A DNA stretch of 64,000 nucleotides from Helicoverpa zea (lineage: Eukaryota > Arthropoda > Insecta > Lepidoptera > Noctuidae), in NCBI RefSeq assembly GCF_022581195.2, contig NC_061459.1:5704001-5768000 (forward strand), read 5' to 3'. The stretch's first letter is position 1, and each line of letters opens with the position of its first letter. The notes under the pieces are model-generated. The model had not been told where the DNA came from. It did no database searches and was given only the letters and a program-made list of their open reading frames with translations. The translations under genes were made by a program, and so were the position numbers. Below are positions 1 through 12,597 of the stretch, piece by piece.

Positions 1-53
1 AATCCCTTTACTATTAACATATACTTAAATTCAATGAGGTGCTTCCTTACATG

Positions 54-163
54 AAAAGTGTCCGGGTTTTCCCCGGACACTTCTTGAAACCCCGCCCGGA
101 CGGCCCCCGGACGGCCTCCAAACGAGGACAAATCCGGGGAAACCCGGACGGATGGCAGCCCTA
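54..163. repeat. short palindrome-rich dispersed repeat in the grnd 3' region
   Basis: The stretch contains a hairpin at 58-80 (gtgtccggg, tttt-type loop, cccggacac), a block of ccggacgg-like motifs, and a mirrored copy near 125-155 ending in ggcagccct. I recognise this as a short repeat common in Lepidoptera. It begins a few bases after the grnd stop codon (165-167), so it forms the start of the 3' UTR. Confidence 0.6.
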
Positions 164-164
164 A

Positions 165-3100
165 CTAAAACCCATCATGTTCCTTCGTAGGTGTTTTATG
201 CACAAGGGCTGCGGTAACTCTTTCGAACAATCCTGCAGCAGGTAATACTGCAGCAACTAACAAGCTGAAGATAGCTTTTCGAATATTATGCAAATTATTA
301 GCTTGCTTAGAATGACATAGAGCTACAGCTATAAACTAACCTTCATTATAAGATGTTGGCTCGAGATCAGTATAAGCTGGTGAAAGATATGGCGCCTGCG
401 GCAGCGGGTTGTAGGGCGGAGGTGCTTCGGGAGCGGTCGCCGTGATGCGCGCCGTCACGGTACTAGACTGGTTCGAACCTGAAATAATCACAGGAACGAA
501 CCTGTTGTAGGATTAAATAGCACACAAAATAAGGCATTGTTCCTGTTAAAGCGAACGTGTCGCTTCTTGTTTGTGACAACAGAAAACAATGAGCCTTCTC
601 AGTAATTGTACTTACCGGCGGTCTTAAAGATCTCGGGATAGCGAAGTAGATATACGATAATGCCCACGACGACCACTAAGAACAGCAGTATTGCGATGCT
701 GATGAGTAGCCACACGTAGGAGGGCGTTCCCTCCAGGTCTGAAGTGTCAGGGGGCACGCACTCCGCGTTCACGTTCCCCCGCGGGTCCACCACCAGCCTG
801 CGAGAGAGAATACGAACTTTAGATGACGTCACAATCTTAGACAGCTGTATTAAAACGACACACAAATCTGTTGGTACCCACAGACCCGCAGTATGATAAT
901 TTCATATCACCATGAACCAAGTACTTATCTATCCTAAATTAGCCAAGTAAATTCAGACAGTAGTCAGCCAAAAGTGTCAAGACTGGCAAATACTCAAGCA
1001 TTTGAGGTTTGAAACATAAAGAAATAGAAAAATCTTAACGTAAATGCCCATTTCTGATTCTGCACGGGCTTTCCCACTTACTTCCCACTTACACAGGAAT
1101 TATCGCGAAATGATGACCACATTTGTGTGTGTTGCAATTGATGCAGAATTTCAGTGTCTCTAAAAATAAGTATAAAAACCCTTCTTCAAGCTTTTCTTGT
1201 GCGTCATACTCAAAAACACAGCTTGGGTTAGATAAAGTTCATTGTGTAGATTCTTCAGATAAGTAATAAAATATGCGAAACAAGGTGAAGTTTGATTTGA
1301 ATAGCGACGCGACTTCCTCGAAGTCATCATTTCGCGATATGCGAAATGTGGACATCATTTCGCGATAATTCTTGTGTGTGTGTTGCAATTGATGCAGAAT
1401 TTCAGTGTCTCTAAAAATAAGTATAAAAACCCTTCTTCAAGCTTTTATTGTGCGTCATACTCAAAAACACAGCTTGGGTTAGATAAAGTTCATTGTGAAG
1501 ATTCTTCAGATAAGTAATAAAATATGCGAAACAAGGTGAAGTTTGATTTGAATAGCGACGCGACTTCCTCGAAGTCAAGTCTTGTAATACTATTTACCTA
1601 TACGAAGTCGTGTTAAAAAAACTAGTATGAATATTGAATAATATTGCGCAACATTACATGATGTAGGGTAATCGGGTAATATGACAATAATAATAAAATA
1701 ACACGTGTAATAAATAAGCGCTAGGTATTCTAATAGTCTCCGTCACCGTGTCCATGTTAACAACGTTTATATTATAATTTTATTACGAGTATTGGTTACT
1801 GTCTCGGTTTGTTTATCTAACTAAAACATCAATTCGTTATCTGTAACCCTGTAACAGTACGCACGCTTGTACAATACGGACGTCAGCTAATTAGCGTGAC
1901 ACATCTAACTCGCAAGTAAATTATCACATCCCACACCAAGTACAGCCTGTAGGTAGGTAAGTATAACGTAAAACAGTAACTAACCCATGTAGAACCAACC
2001 ATTTTGAGGCTCATCAAAAACAGCATTACTCTGATTTACGATCATTCTAATTGTTTTGATATTTTTTCATCGAGTACTTCTCCACTAAGTAGGTAAGTTA
2101 GCTATTTTGGATTATGAATGTTGATGATTTTCATGAACAATTTATTCATCATTAATGACAGGAAGTCCATAACCAGATACATTCAAATTTTTCAATGAAG
2201 TACATAGGTACGGTAAATGATATCAATGGGAAAAGCCAAAAATATGTCAGTAGCAATCTAGCAATGAAATGACGCAGACTGACCAGTGTACTAACCCCTT
2301 GAAACAGGAGCCGCATTCCGCGACGGATTTGATGCATTTAATGGCCGCGAGAGGGGGTTCCCTCTTGAGGTCCTCGCAAGAGAGGCACTCCCGGCAGATT
2401 TCTGTGCCGGTCTCGCAGTAGTAGCCTTCGTAGCAGTGCCCCTCTTCCTTGCAGGACACCGGCTGGCCATGCACCGGCAAGCACAGCGCCGCTGCACATA
2501 GCACCAGCAGCGTTCTGAAACAAACACACTTTCTATTCAATGGGGCCCTTGCGACTTAACAATTATTAAACATGTAATCTCTTTACAATTTAAGAACTGA
2601 GTCATTTGTTTTGGGAAGTCGTTGTGTAGTCTCATACCTAATATGTTAGTAAGAGGTAGTCTAAAACCAGTTAAAGTTAGTAAGCGGAGGCAAAGTCAAA
2701 TCATCACGATATTTATTTATAAGAAACTTGATAATTACAAAAGGAGCGTGATGACGGTCAAAGATGCGTAGGTAGTCCGTTTTGTCTAATTACCGGAATC
2801 GTCGCGCCATTTGATCACAATTTCTAAGAACAGATGACCGGTGTGACCAGTAGGACGATTTACTCGATTGATAACGTATGACCGCTGATTTTTATGAGTC
2901 ATGCAGAAACAACAATCGTAATCCTAACTTAGCATAACTTTGTTCGTTTAATTGACCAAAAACAGTAAATGGAAATTAAATAAGTACTTAAAACGTGCTC
3001 ACGTAAATAATTATGGTTTATCCCGATTAGAATATCAGATACGAAGCTTTTTAATTTTATCGTATAATCAAACGAATGCCTAAGTTTTCTCCGCGATAAT

Positions 3101-6100
3101 TTTATTTGTCTAAGCTAACTAGATCCAGACAAGTGAAAAATCTCAATGTTCAAAACCCACACTGAAGGCAGAGTGAGAGATTCTGTTCATACGGTCACCT
3201 ATGTGCGAGTAGCTCAGCGCAGACTCGTCAGTCGCTTATTCACCGGACTATTTTAATTTATTCTAAATACAAAGCACGCCCGCAACAGACCGACCTGCTT
3301 CAAACATCCAATTTGGACATGACGCAATCTTTGTCTAAAACATACGATTATGTAAAATACCTAATTGATACATAATCATTAAAAAGACACATTTTGTGCA
3401 GGTCAATGACTCGATGAAACTGGGTAATGGAGTTATTTATCAATTCAGTTTTTAAACGAAATCGAAATCTGTACGAACATTAGTAAATTAATTTTACTAC
3501 GCTTTCGAACAAAATAGAGCCTCTCTAGAGTTATATTTATTTATCCGATAAATGATGCGTAGTTACCACTACGCAATTAATTGTAGCAATGCAGGCATTA
3601 GTAATTAAATATGTAACGCAATGACAGACAAGAGAAATCCTTTGCACAGCGCGATTATAACACGTGCACTGCTGCATCTCATGAACTATTAATAAAAAAA
3701 TTAGCGTAACCAAGTCACTGTTATGTGTGTTATAAGTGAATGATCGTGCCCTTTCTAGCCTATAGTTAATGTAATCTGTGCTATAGTGCCTTTCTAGATA
3801 ACTAATTAAAGCCGATAGATTGCTACAGGTTAGGGACCTGACTAAAATTGTGTATGAAAAGCTGATGATGAAGTGGCTGGCGAGGATCAGAGGAAAGTCG
3901 AAAGCCAAGTAACTTTTGGTCAAATAAATGCAGATGGCCATAATATGAAAGAGATGCATAAAACCTCGAGAGGCGACCAATGTCGTTAAAAGAACAAGGA
4001 AAATGCAAATCCATATTCTCGTGAAAGGTGCACATGTTATGTAGGTAGTTAACCTTGAAAATGAAAGCACCGTTAGACGGATGCGATACCATGTTCAAGG
4101 TCTTGGGTGTATTACGATCAACACAGATTACCTACCGACTAAGAATTTGTAATTAATATCTTGTTTGTCCCTCCGGTAGTTTTGACTCATTTTATTTTAA
4201 ATCGATTACTAAGCTTTAAAAATCTTAATGTCTATTGACCTTGGCTCACTAACGAGTAGGCACAAATAGGTAGAAGTTCCTCAGTGGGAGGGCATGAGGC
4301 TTAATATAACACGGACATTTGAATGTGGACAGCTAGAGAAACAAAACAATTGAAATAAGAAATATGTAATCTAAGCTACACTAGCAATAAGAAGACATAA
4401 ACGCACAACAATTTGACCTATTTTGACCCAAAATTTGGTCTTGAACCAAAGTTTTCGGGTCCTTTTCATAATTAGGGACTACTCACACTTATTCAGCTCT
4501 ATTCAGCTTATGTCCATAGAAAACAACGACTTTGTATGGAGACGCGTACGCATCCATTCAGCTTTCCGCGTGTATTCAGCTTTCGCGGCAAACAAGTATA
4601 AAATGAGAACAAATGTGTTTTTATCATGCGAGTGCTTTAGATGGAGATCAGCGCTGATCTGCCGCATTCAGCGCTGTTCCGCCTCGTTCGACGCTGAATG
4701 GGGCGGAACAGCGCTGCACACGTATGGCTCTCAACTCCTTGTCGACAAGTTGCAACCTGCATAGCTCCTGGATAGATTTGATTTATTATAAGTATAACGT
4801 AATCATTATGAGTATCATTCTCTTTGAATTTAGTATTATTTTGTTTTAATTGGGGTACCAATGTCGCGATAAAGATACTGGACCAAGGAAAATACATTTA
4901 ATTTTAATTTATTATTTTAGTTTCTGTTCTAATAATTCATTATTTTGTTTTAACAGCATTTAAATAAACAGGAGTAGGCTTTTTTTGCTTGTCCCCAGCT
5001 GAATTTGTATGATTGGATCAAGAATATTTAGCGATTTTTCTGCGGACGATATACTTTTTTTAAGGGGTTTAGTTCCTAAATGTCATCATTTAATAATATT
5101 CATCAATTCATTTGTAATATTCTGGCTTATTTACATAAAAAAACGTATAAAATTACGATGATGAAATTTTGATCCACCCTGAACATTCAGTATTGTGACC
5201 GCATTTTATAGTACTTTAAGCCACAATTTTTGGGTCCTAATACTTTGAAACAGGCACTACTTAAACATACTACTGCGTTTTACTTTACTTTACTATTAAA
5301 GTCAAAAGGACTTTGAGGAACGTAGACGTTTTGTTGCTAGCCCCGTACAAGAACAGAATTTATGTTCAGATATGTGTTTGAATTTTACTACAGCGTAACC
5401 AAATATTAGGATTGCTGTTTATTTCTAGAAACCGCCATTTCTTTAAGTTACTATTTAAACTGACATCAAATGGAAAAGAACCACAAATATTTTTTTATAT
5501 TTTTTTTTTAATCGGCAAGTATGAAAATGTGACTTCCGTTTTGTGACCAAATCTATGGTCACATACGGGCTGAGCTCAAAGTCACAACATGATTGATCCT
5601 ATAAAGTTAAGTTTACATGGAAAACAGTGGTGTTGTTTCAGAAATTCAGAATAATAGTTTTCTGTGGGGATCAATTTTATTTTATTCATGTTTACAATCT
5701 TTATGTAAACGAGGTACAATATTTTTTTGTTATTATTTGTTCCATTATTAAAAAGATATAGTATTATATAGTATTTCTTGATTATTATTAAATGTTGATC
5801 TGGAATATTACATAATTATAATAATAGCGTCCATGTAGATGAAGCTTTATCCTTTTCAGGCGTTCAGTGGTGTGACTGTCCCTGTTTTTTATTTTAAACA
5901 AAAAAAGATTTAAAATTCTTTATAAAATACTGTTTTGTTCTGTTTTCGCTCGATGGACAGGAATTTAATTTTGATTCATAACTAGGGATCACTGCAGAAA
6001 TATATTTTTATTATAGCTTAATATTTTAAAAATTAATATCCGATGTGCATCAAAAGTCACATAATTGAAATTGAAGTTTGATTTTTGTTATAAAACGAAT

Positions 6101-9100
6101 CAAAGAATTGTCGTGTTTTGTGTTTTCTCTCCTTTTGACAAGATTGCTTTCTTTAATTAGTAATAAAAATATTAATAATATTTTGAGTAGTTTTTTGTTA
6201 AAATCATACTCAATAGAGTCACATTCTGGAAGTGATCACATAGCTTTTTAGGGTTCCGTAGCCAAAATGGCAAAAACGGAACCCTTATAGTTTCGTCATG
6301 TCCGTCTGTCCGTCTGTCCGTCTGTCCGTCTGTCACAGCCGATTTACTCGGAAACTATAAGTACTACAGTGATGAAATTTGATGGGAATATGTGTTGTAT
6401 GAACCGCTACAAAAATATGACACTAAATAGTAAAAAAAAGAATTGGGGGTGGGGCCCCCCATACATGTAACTGAGGGATGAAATTTTTTTTTTCGATGTA
6501 CATACCCGTGTGGGGTATCAATGGAAAGGTCTTTTAAAATGATATAAAGTTTTCGAAAAAACATTTTTCTTAAAGTGAACGGTTTTTGAGATATCAGCTC
6601 TCAAAGTCGTAAAAAGTATGTCCCCCCCCCCCTCTATTTTTATAACTACGGGGTATAAAATTCTAAAAAAAATAGAGGTGATGCATGCTAATTAACTCTT
6701 TCAACGATTTTTGGTTTGATCAAAGTATCTCTTATAGTTTTTGAGATAGGTTGATTTAACTGTAATTTACGGAACCCTTCGTGCACGAGTCCGACTCGCA
6801 CTTGGCCGGTTTTTCCATTATGTATTCAGATATTTATTATTCTAGCTATATTTTTGGCGTTCCAACTTAATTTTCGTTAATTTCAATCTATACACTATTT
6901 AAAAATAAAAAAAAGATTCCATAAATTAGAGTTTTTTTAAAAAACGAAGTTACATACATGTTGACACAAATAAAAAAAAAAGCTCAGCTGACCGTCTTCG
7001 CAGCATATTCAGCGCCGTACGCACTCTTACGCCGCTGTACGCCGCTGATAGAAGTAGAGCTGAATAAGTGTGACCAAAACCATTCAGCGAAACGCGAATA
7101 GAGCTGAATAAGTGTGTGTAGTCCCTTAGCCTTTCTGTTATCTGTTTACGTTTGCAGTAGCTACTTATTTATTACCCATTGGTTTAGTTAGAAAGTTATT
7201 AGAAAATTATGTCCAAAATGTATATCTGCATAATTATTAGCTTTTCGATATTCTAATCATAAAAGTAACAATTATTCATCAAAAGGGATAGTGGGGAAAC
7301 ATTTTCTTTATTCATGTGTCTGAGTGGTCTGACAAAAATAACGTATGATTTTTACCAGAAATGTACACAAGAAAAAACAAGGAAAACTGACTAAAAGTCA
7401 CACTGACTCTGGAAATCCCAGCAATTCAGTTTCTGTAATTTTTCTCAAATTCTTCAATTGATATCCGGCAGTCATCGCATGATTGCGGGAATAAAAATTA
7501 GGTTAAGGCCACTCGTTCGACACTGACTCAGAATTAGTGCACAACAGTGTGTAGCTGGTGCTTCCATAAGAGGAGCTAGGGCTAAGTAACAAGTGCACAA
7601 CCCGATCGGATCGATGAACTGTCACAGCAATTTACATTCGAGCTTTGAAAAGCTCTTACAGCCTCTGTACTAGATGTAATTTGAAGATAGTTGACCATCG
7701 TTAGGGTCATTTACCTTTATCTTTTAGATTATAATAGATATTTTACATTTAGTTTTTAGAATCCAGAAAACTAGATCGGATGCCGACCCCGATATTGCTG
7801 CGATATTGCTGGCTATGCCAAGCTTTAGCTTATTTACTAGGTATGATGGTCGTCGAAGTTATCCATCCATACACACTAAAGAAAAAAAATACGGTATACC
7901 CCTGTCTCTAACCTTTCGCGTATGAGAAATTTTACTTTTGTTTTTGTTAGGATGCACTAGCCGCTTGCCTCCAGTTATGTGAAATAGGGAATGAGTCACG
8001 ATCCGGTTTGCGAGTGCCAAGCGCGGTGTGATACGATTGAAAAGCAAAACGAACGAAATTGAAACAAAACAAGTGCGAGAGCAGGACGAACTGCCGATAC
8101 ACGCATGTTAGGATTTACAAGGGAATAAGTCGCAAGGACGAAGGATAATGATACTTATATCAAGCTGCACAAGGTTAAATGATTATGGGTGACGCAATAA
8201 CGTGCAATACTTATTTATTCCACCTTTACTAGACTGAAAGATAAATAGATTTTTTGAGGCTGAACACAAATCAGAATGACTCTTTGTTGTCTTCAACAAT
8301 AAGAATTCGGCGATCTTTAGACTTTAATCCATGTACATAATATCAATGGATATTGAAAAGGTTAATTAATTTCAAAGCTCAATTAGATAATTATGAAGTA
8401 GTACCCTTACTTAGGTATATCATAACTATGAAAGTGAGTTTGAACTCTGTGAGACGGCTATTCCTATTGTTGATAAGGATAAAGTACCCCAGCTACAGAG
8501 ATAGGCGACTCCTGGTAGTGGAAGTGCTATGAACTGCTCCCAGGAGACGTGGACGAGATGCTGAGCGGAATCTAGCAAGTCTATATTTTTCTACTAACGA
8601 GTAGGAACAGTAAATAAAAAAGCACAATATACATTAACACAGGCCTATTCTCTTTGTGAGATTGTATAGTGATAGGTTTTAGAATTTTTGGATTCCCCGA
8701 ACACGCAAATATGAAGAGTCAGATGTTGCTACCCAAAGCTGGGAAACTGCTACATGGAACTCGGAGCTGACTACGTTCAGTTCCGTGGGCGGCAATACTG
8801 ATTAAAAGATGAATCGATGATGTACCTACTTTAAATGTTTATAGGAAGAATTGCTAATAGATACTCATATACTCATGATTGATAAGTGTTTAACAATTGC
8901 AGATATAGGTATATCATTTCTTTCTTTGCCCATATGTTTATTTATTAAGTTATTGGCAATGCGTGTCTGTGAAATCTCAACTTGAACTAGATGCAAACTT
9001 TGCAAAAATAAACAAAGAATCAGTAGAATAGAATCCTACCACGATATTCAATAAAAAAGCATAAGGATAATGATTAATAGCCAGGCTGAAGTTAGATTAG

Positions 9101-11427
9101 ATAGCGAAAAGAAAGGCGTAGACGCGGCGCGGGAGAGAAGCCAGATGAATAAGCCAACGACCACTGATCATTGTTAGAGGACGATGTTTGACTGCGCATT
9201 TTGTTGAATGATGCGTTTTGAGTAGGTACCTGTTTATTTTTATAGCGGCAACAATAATGCATCATCTGTGAAAATTAGATTTTCGTGATCTTTCCCCCTA
9301 AGACGACCCACTGATCTTTTTTTGTTCTTCGGCTAAACCTTTACGTAAGGAACCCCAAAAAATAATACTGAAACGCCGATATAGTTTCGTGAAGCATATA
9401 AAGCATAATACATACGGATCCGCCTGCCTATTGAGCAACTGCTGAAATTTAATGAAGAACAAACGAAGATACGGTTTTAACTGTTATCTGAGCGATCCAT
9501 GAGCTTGCAGCTATGCCTGCTAGGTAGATGCGTCAGACAGATCTGTATTCGGTACGTGTTTATGTCTTTAGGCAACCAGGCACAACACAACTGTACACCG
9601 TGTTCCTCTGACATATAAAAAAACCGGCCAAGTGCGAGTCGGACGCGCGCAGGAAGGGTTCCGTGCCATTATTTACAAAACGGACAAAAAAAATCGCGTT
9701 TGTTGTATTGGAGCCCCCCAAAATATGTATTTAATTCTAGTTTTCATTTTTTATTTGTTGTTATAGCGGCAACAAAAATACATCATCTGTGAAAATTTCA
9801 GCTCTCTAACTATCACGGTTCATGAGATAAAGCCTGGTGACAGACGGACGGACAGAGGAGCGAAAACAATAGGGTCCCGTTTTACCCTTTGGGTACAGAA
9901 CCCTAAAAACGATCTCTAGAAGATAATAAGAGTAAGACCTAATATATGGAAAATGTGGTCAAATGATAATTGCATATTGAAGAGGGCAGTTTACTTTTAT
10001 CCAATTGCAACAAAGCAGAAGCTCTTTGTTATGTTGATGAGATAACAGAATGCCTTGCAGAAATCTCATAATGGGCAAGGGGAGGTAAAAAATCCATAAA
10101 AACAATTAGTTCATGGACTTAGGAAGACCTAAGCTCTAAAGCCCAGTTTTACCAGCAAGCAGGGAAATGAAAACCTGGGGTGTAAAGAGGCTCAATTGTT
10201 ACCAATCTCGCAACGGACCAGTCGCGATATAACCTTGTCACAGCACCAAGATATAATGGGATGTTAAATATCTTGGTGAGAGCTGAGTAGCAATATCTCT
10301 GAAGTTAAAATATTTTCCACACTGCACTCTACAACATGCATAACCAGGGCAGAGAATGTGTGAAATGAAAACTATGAATACACAAAGTAGGATACATGAA
10401 AATTCTTGCTTCATAGTTAAAGAAGTTTTGTAGGCAATCTTCTCATAGCCCACTCATGTTGGTAAATGTTACAGTGGCTACTACAAAACTCTGTTAGAAT
10501 TTAGCTGTAGAAGAAAATGTAGATAGTCTCATTTCACAATTTTTTGTAGGTAGTTATGAAATTAAATACAAAAACTCATACTTGTCAGCTGTGTAACCTA
10601 AGCTCATAAATAAACACATGTCATTATCTTTTAAGTAATATGTACTGGGCTAGATTGTGAAAAAGGCTAGTACCTAATTTGTAAAGAAATTTAAGTAATT
10701 GACATCAATTTCAGGTCATACACATTACTGTTTATTACATAATAATAACATTTGTTAAGGACAATAATAGAAATGATGGTATACCCTCTTTTTTAAGCAA
10801 GACTTTCAGTCAGTTCCTAAAAAGATGACACACTGACAAGGAATGGACTGTTTCTCACTCTTCAGTGACTGACGCATAAATTCTTTTGAAGTGTTAATAC
10901 TGAGCTTAGCGTATGTTAAACATTTCTGTATATTTACTACCTATTTATCGTGATATCACCAGTATCCAGTAGAAACTCCCCAAACCTGGATAAAATATTG
11001 CCTATGTAACCCAGGGATGGTGTACCTTCATAGCAGGGGAAGAATTTTTGAAATCGGTTCAGTACTTCTTGAGCTTCCAGGGTACAAAAAACCTCTTTAC
11101 AACATTAATGTATGAAATAATTTTAGACAACATTGCTGACGTTGCATGCATTGACTTAAAGAGTTCCCAACATAAGTTGATTATAAATGAGAACTTTTTG
11201 GTCCACTCTGCTTTTGCGCTAATACCATCCCATGATGACACTGACCCAATTCCCTACAAATCAGCTAGAAACTTCTACACAAGCTTGAGATAATATAAAT
11301 ATCACATGATAGAAAATAATTATATCCCTAACTTATTCTTTAATAATATCATAAATTACCAGTATATAATATAGTTAGGTGCGAGAAATAACAGTGTACA
11401 GGTAAAAAAATTTACTTACCTCAACAT
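165..11427 (-). CDS. grnd: Grindelwald-like TNF receptor, five coding exons
   Basis: Coding exons on the minus strand are 11420-11427, 2296-2514, 616-797, 341-478 and 165-247 (630 nt, 209 residues). The first exon encodes only Met-Leu plus two bases and ends in a gtaagt donor. Its phase 2 fits the tttcag acceptor at 2515 and yields a clean signal peptide (about residues 1-19). The ectodomain has ten cysteines between residues 24 and 89, in one compact cysteine-rich domain. One membrane helix follows at about 104-127, then a short tail with a PPPY motif at 156-159. This layout matches Drosophila Grindelwald, the receptor for the TNF Eiger that signals to JNK; Wengen is the main alternative. 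That role is inferred from the family. The last acceptor is ambiguous (247 or 232, both in frame). A TTG-initiated reading across the 2515 acceptor was rejected as the start. Confidence 0.78.
1098..1579. repeat. tandem direct duplication, period about 251 bp, with inverted ends
   Basis: A unit of about 205 bp (starting at 'gttgcaattgatgcag', 1131) recurs nearly unchanged at 1382, ending 'cctcgaagtca' both times. The first unit is bracketed by inverted copies of 'aattatcgcgaaatgatg' (1098) and 'catcatttcgcgataatt' (about 1352-1370). This suggests a small inverted-repeat element that was duplicated in tandem. It lies in the grnd intron between exons 2296-2514 and 616-797. Confidence 0.7.
2515..4471. 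other. grnd first intron, proximal part
   Basis: This is non-coding intron sequence. The only unusual thing is a long hydrophobic open frame on the minus strand at 3537-4070 (see findings). I see no other gene or repeat. Confidence 0.5.
4475..7125. mobile_element. PIF/Harbinger-like element, 2.65 kb, TTA target duplication
   Basis: The left end 'gggactactcacacttattc' and the right end (reverse complement 'gggactacacacacttattc') form a terminal inverted repeat of about 34 bp, extending through 'agctctattc'. TTA flanks both sides (4472-4474 and 7126-7128). GGG-starting ends plus a 3-bp TTA duplication are typical of PIF/Harbinger. I find no transposase frame inside. Near the left end is a perfect 15-bp hairpin stem (4669-4683 with 4702-4716). 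A different repeat is nested at 6245-6815. The element sits in the first intron of grnd. Confidence 0.75.
6245..6815 (+). repeat. dispersed lepidopteran repeat ending in 'cttggccggttttt', nested
   Basis: It starts 'ttagggttccgtagcc', contains a (gtctgtcc)n run at 6300-6332 and a poly-C run near 6618-6632, and ends 'cgcacttggccggttttt' at about 6815. This is a very common interspersed repeat of moths and butterflies, recognised by eye. It is inserted within the Harbinger-like element. Confidence 0.75.
7129..9618. other. grnd first intron, middle part, no gene seen
   Basis: AT-rich intron sequence with no convincing coding frame. A fragment at about 9237-9285 ('tatagcggcaacaataatgc') matches part of the repeat at 9619-9905. 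Confidence 0.5.
9619..9906 (-). repeat. second copy of the 'cttggccggttttt' repeat, inverted
   Basis: It begins 'aaaaaaaccggccaagtgcg' and ends 'gggtacagaaccctaaaaa'. Inside is a gacagacggacggacag run. It is the same family as 6245-6815 in the opposite orientation, with a different internal sequence ('gttatagcggcaac'). Confidence 0.75.
10955..11085 (+). repeat. retroelement 3'-tail fragment
   Basis: The phrase 'cctatgtaacccagggatgg' followed by 'aaatcggttcagtacttctt' resembles 3' ends of lepidopteran RTE-like non-LTR elements. It is a fragment recognised by eye only. Confidence 0.45.
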
Positions 11428-12597
11428 TTTTGAGTCTATAATTTGTTCCTGTCCAATCAAGTCACAACTGTCTCTGGCATGCAATTAAGCTCCGGTATGC
11501 ACATGTGATTGGGAAAAACACAATACACTGGATAATTAAACTAAACCCTCTCGGTTACAGAACTTATCTACACCACTGCACAACTTCGCGAAACTTATGA
11601 TAAAACGAGTCTGTCCATAATGAAGCCCAGTCGGAGAGGGTTTTATACAGGACTTACTATAGCATATAAATAATAATTCGTCTTTAGCTAAATTATTTGC
11701 AATACGCATGGGGCTACCGACACGCGAAACCGAAAACTTCAAACTGGGAAATGACATGACATTTAACATATTTTGGTAAACAACAACGGAGTAGAAGCCG
11801 AGAAGTGAACAGGTTGCGACTTGTACTTAGCTATCTGTCTCTATTTATTTGGATACGACAGAAAGAAATAACAAACAGATGCTCAAGCCTGAAGCTTGCT
11901 ACAGGCAGAACACCCAATCAAAACATAATCAAAAGCAGCATCTATTTTTCTGTTTGACAGACAGCAAGTTGAGACAAGAACCCAATGTTGTCGACTGTAA
12001 AAATTAAATTAAATGTTTATGTGTGTCGGTTTCTTTGTTTTATTATTTTCAAGCTAATTGAAAAATCAATGAGGTAAACAACTTCATGATGGCTCAGAAA
12101 CTTCTTACAATTTAAATTTTCTCGAAGTTATAGATATTTCAGATATTTCAGATTAAAAAGTTAATCCATTTACATTCGCAATGAAATAACTTTCGGAATA
12201 AACCAAGGTCATTCAAAATTACTTTTAAGTTTTTATTAGAGCGAGTGATAAAATCATCTATGTTTACATAAAAATAGAAGTAAAATATCGAAAAAAAACA
12301 TTTATATTTGAATTTCCCGCTACTAGTCAAAGCAGTCTGAGCTTAGCGCATATTCTCATGTTGTCATGTCAAAATGTCAATAATTTGTTAACCTGAAAAA
12401 ACTTCACTATAGTCGAGTTATTGAGTGTTGTGAAGTTGACGAAGTAAATAATCAATAAAAAACAATTAATTTGTCACATACCTACGTGTTGGAGTGTCAG
12501 TCATTTGCATTGTGATTTGCATCCAAACGACTCAAGTATTACCGGTCCCACACAACTCACTATAAAGGCTTCCATTTCGTCTAACATACGAGCATTT
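11428..12597. promoter_or_regulatory. divergent intergenic region between grnd and CYB561D2
   Basis: The two genes are transcribed away from each other, so the 5' UTRs and promoters of both should lie within these 1.17 kb. I cannot locate start sites or a TATA box with confidence. Open frames in this interval are short and unsupported. Confidence 0.5.

Noticed and set aside
2247..2540. Open frame starting at 2540 as the N-terminus of the TNF receptor
   Set aside because: The first codon is TTG, and a 'tttcag' acceptor lies within it; the ATG exon at 11420-11427 fits by phase and gives a better signal peptide.
6300..6332. gtccgtct run as a possible CRISPR-like or telomeric array
   Set aside because: It is a simple repeat inside a known dispersed element, with no spacers.
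11048..11293. 81-codon plus-strand frame
   Set aside because: Starts within a retroelement-tail-like sequence and shows no domain.
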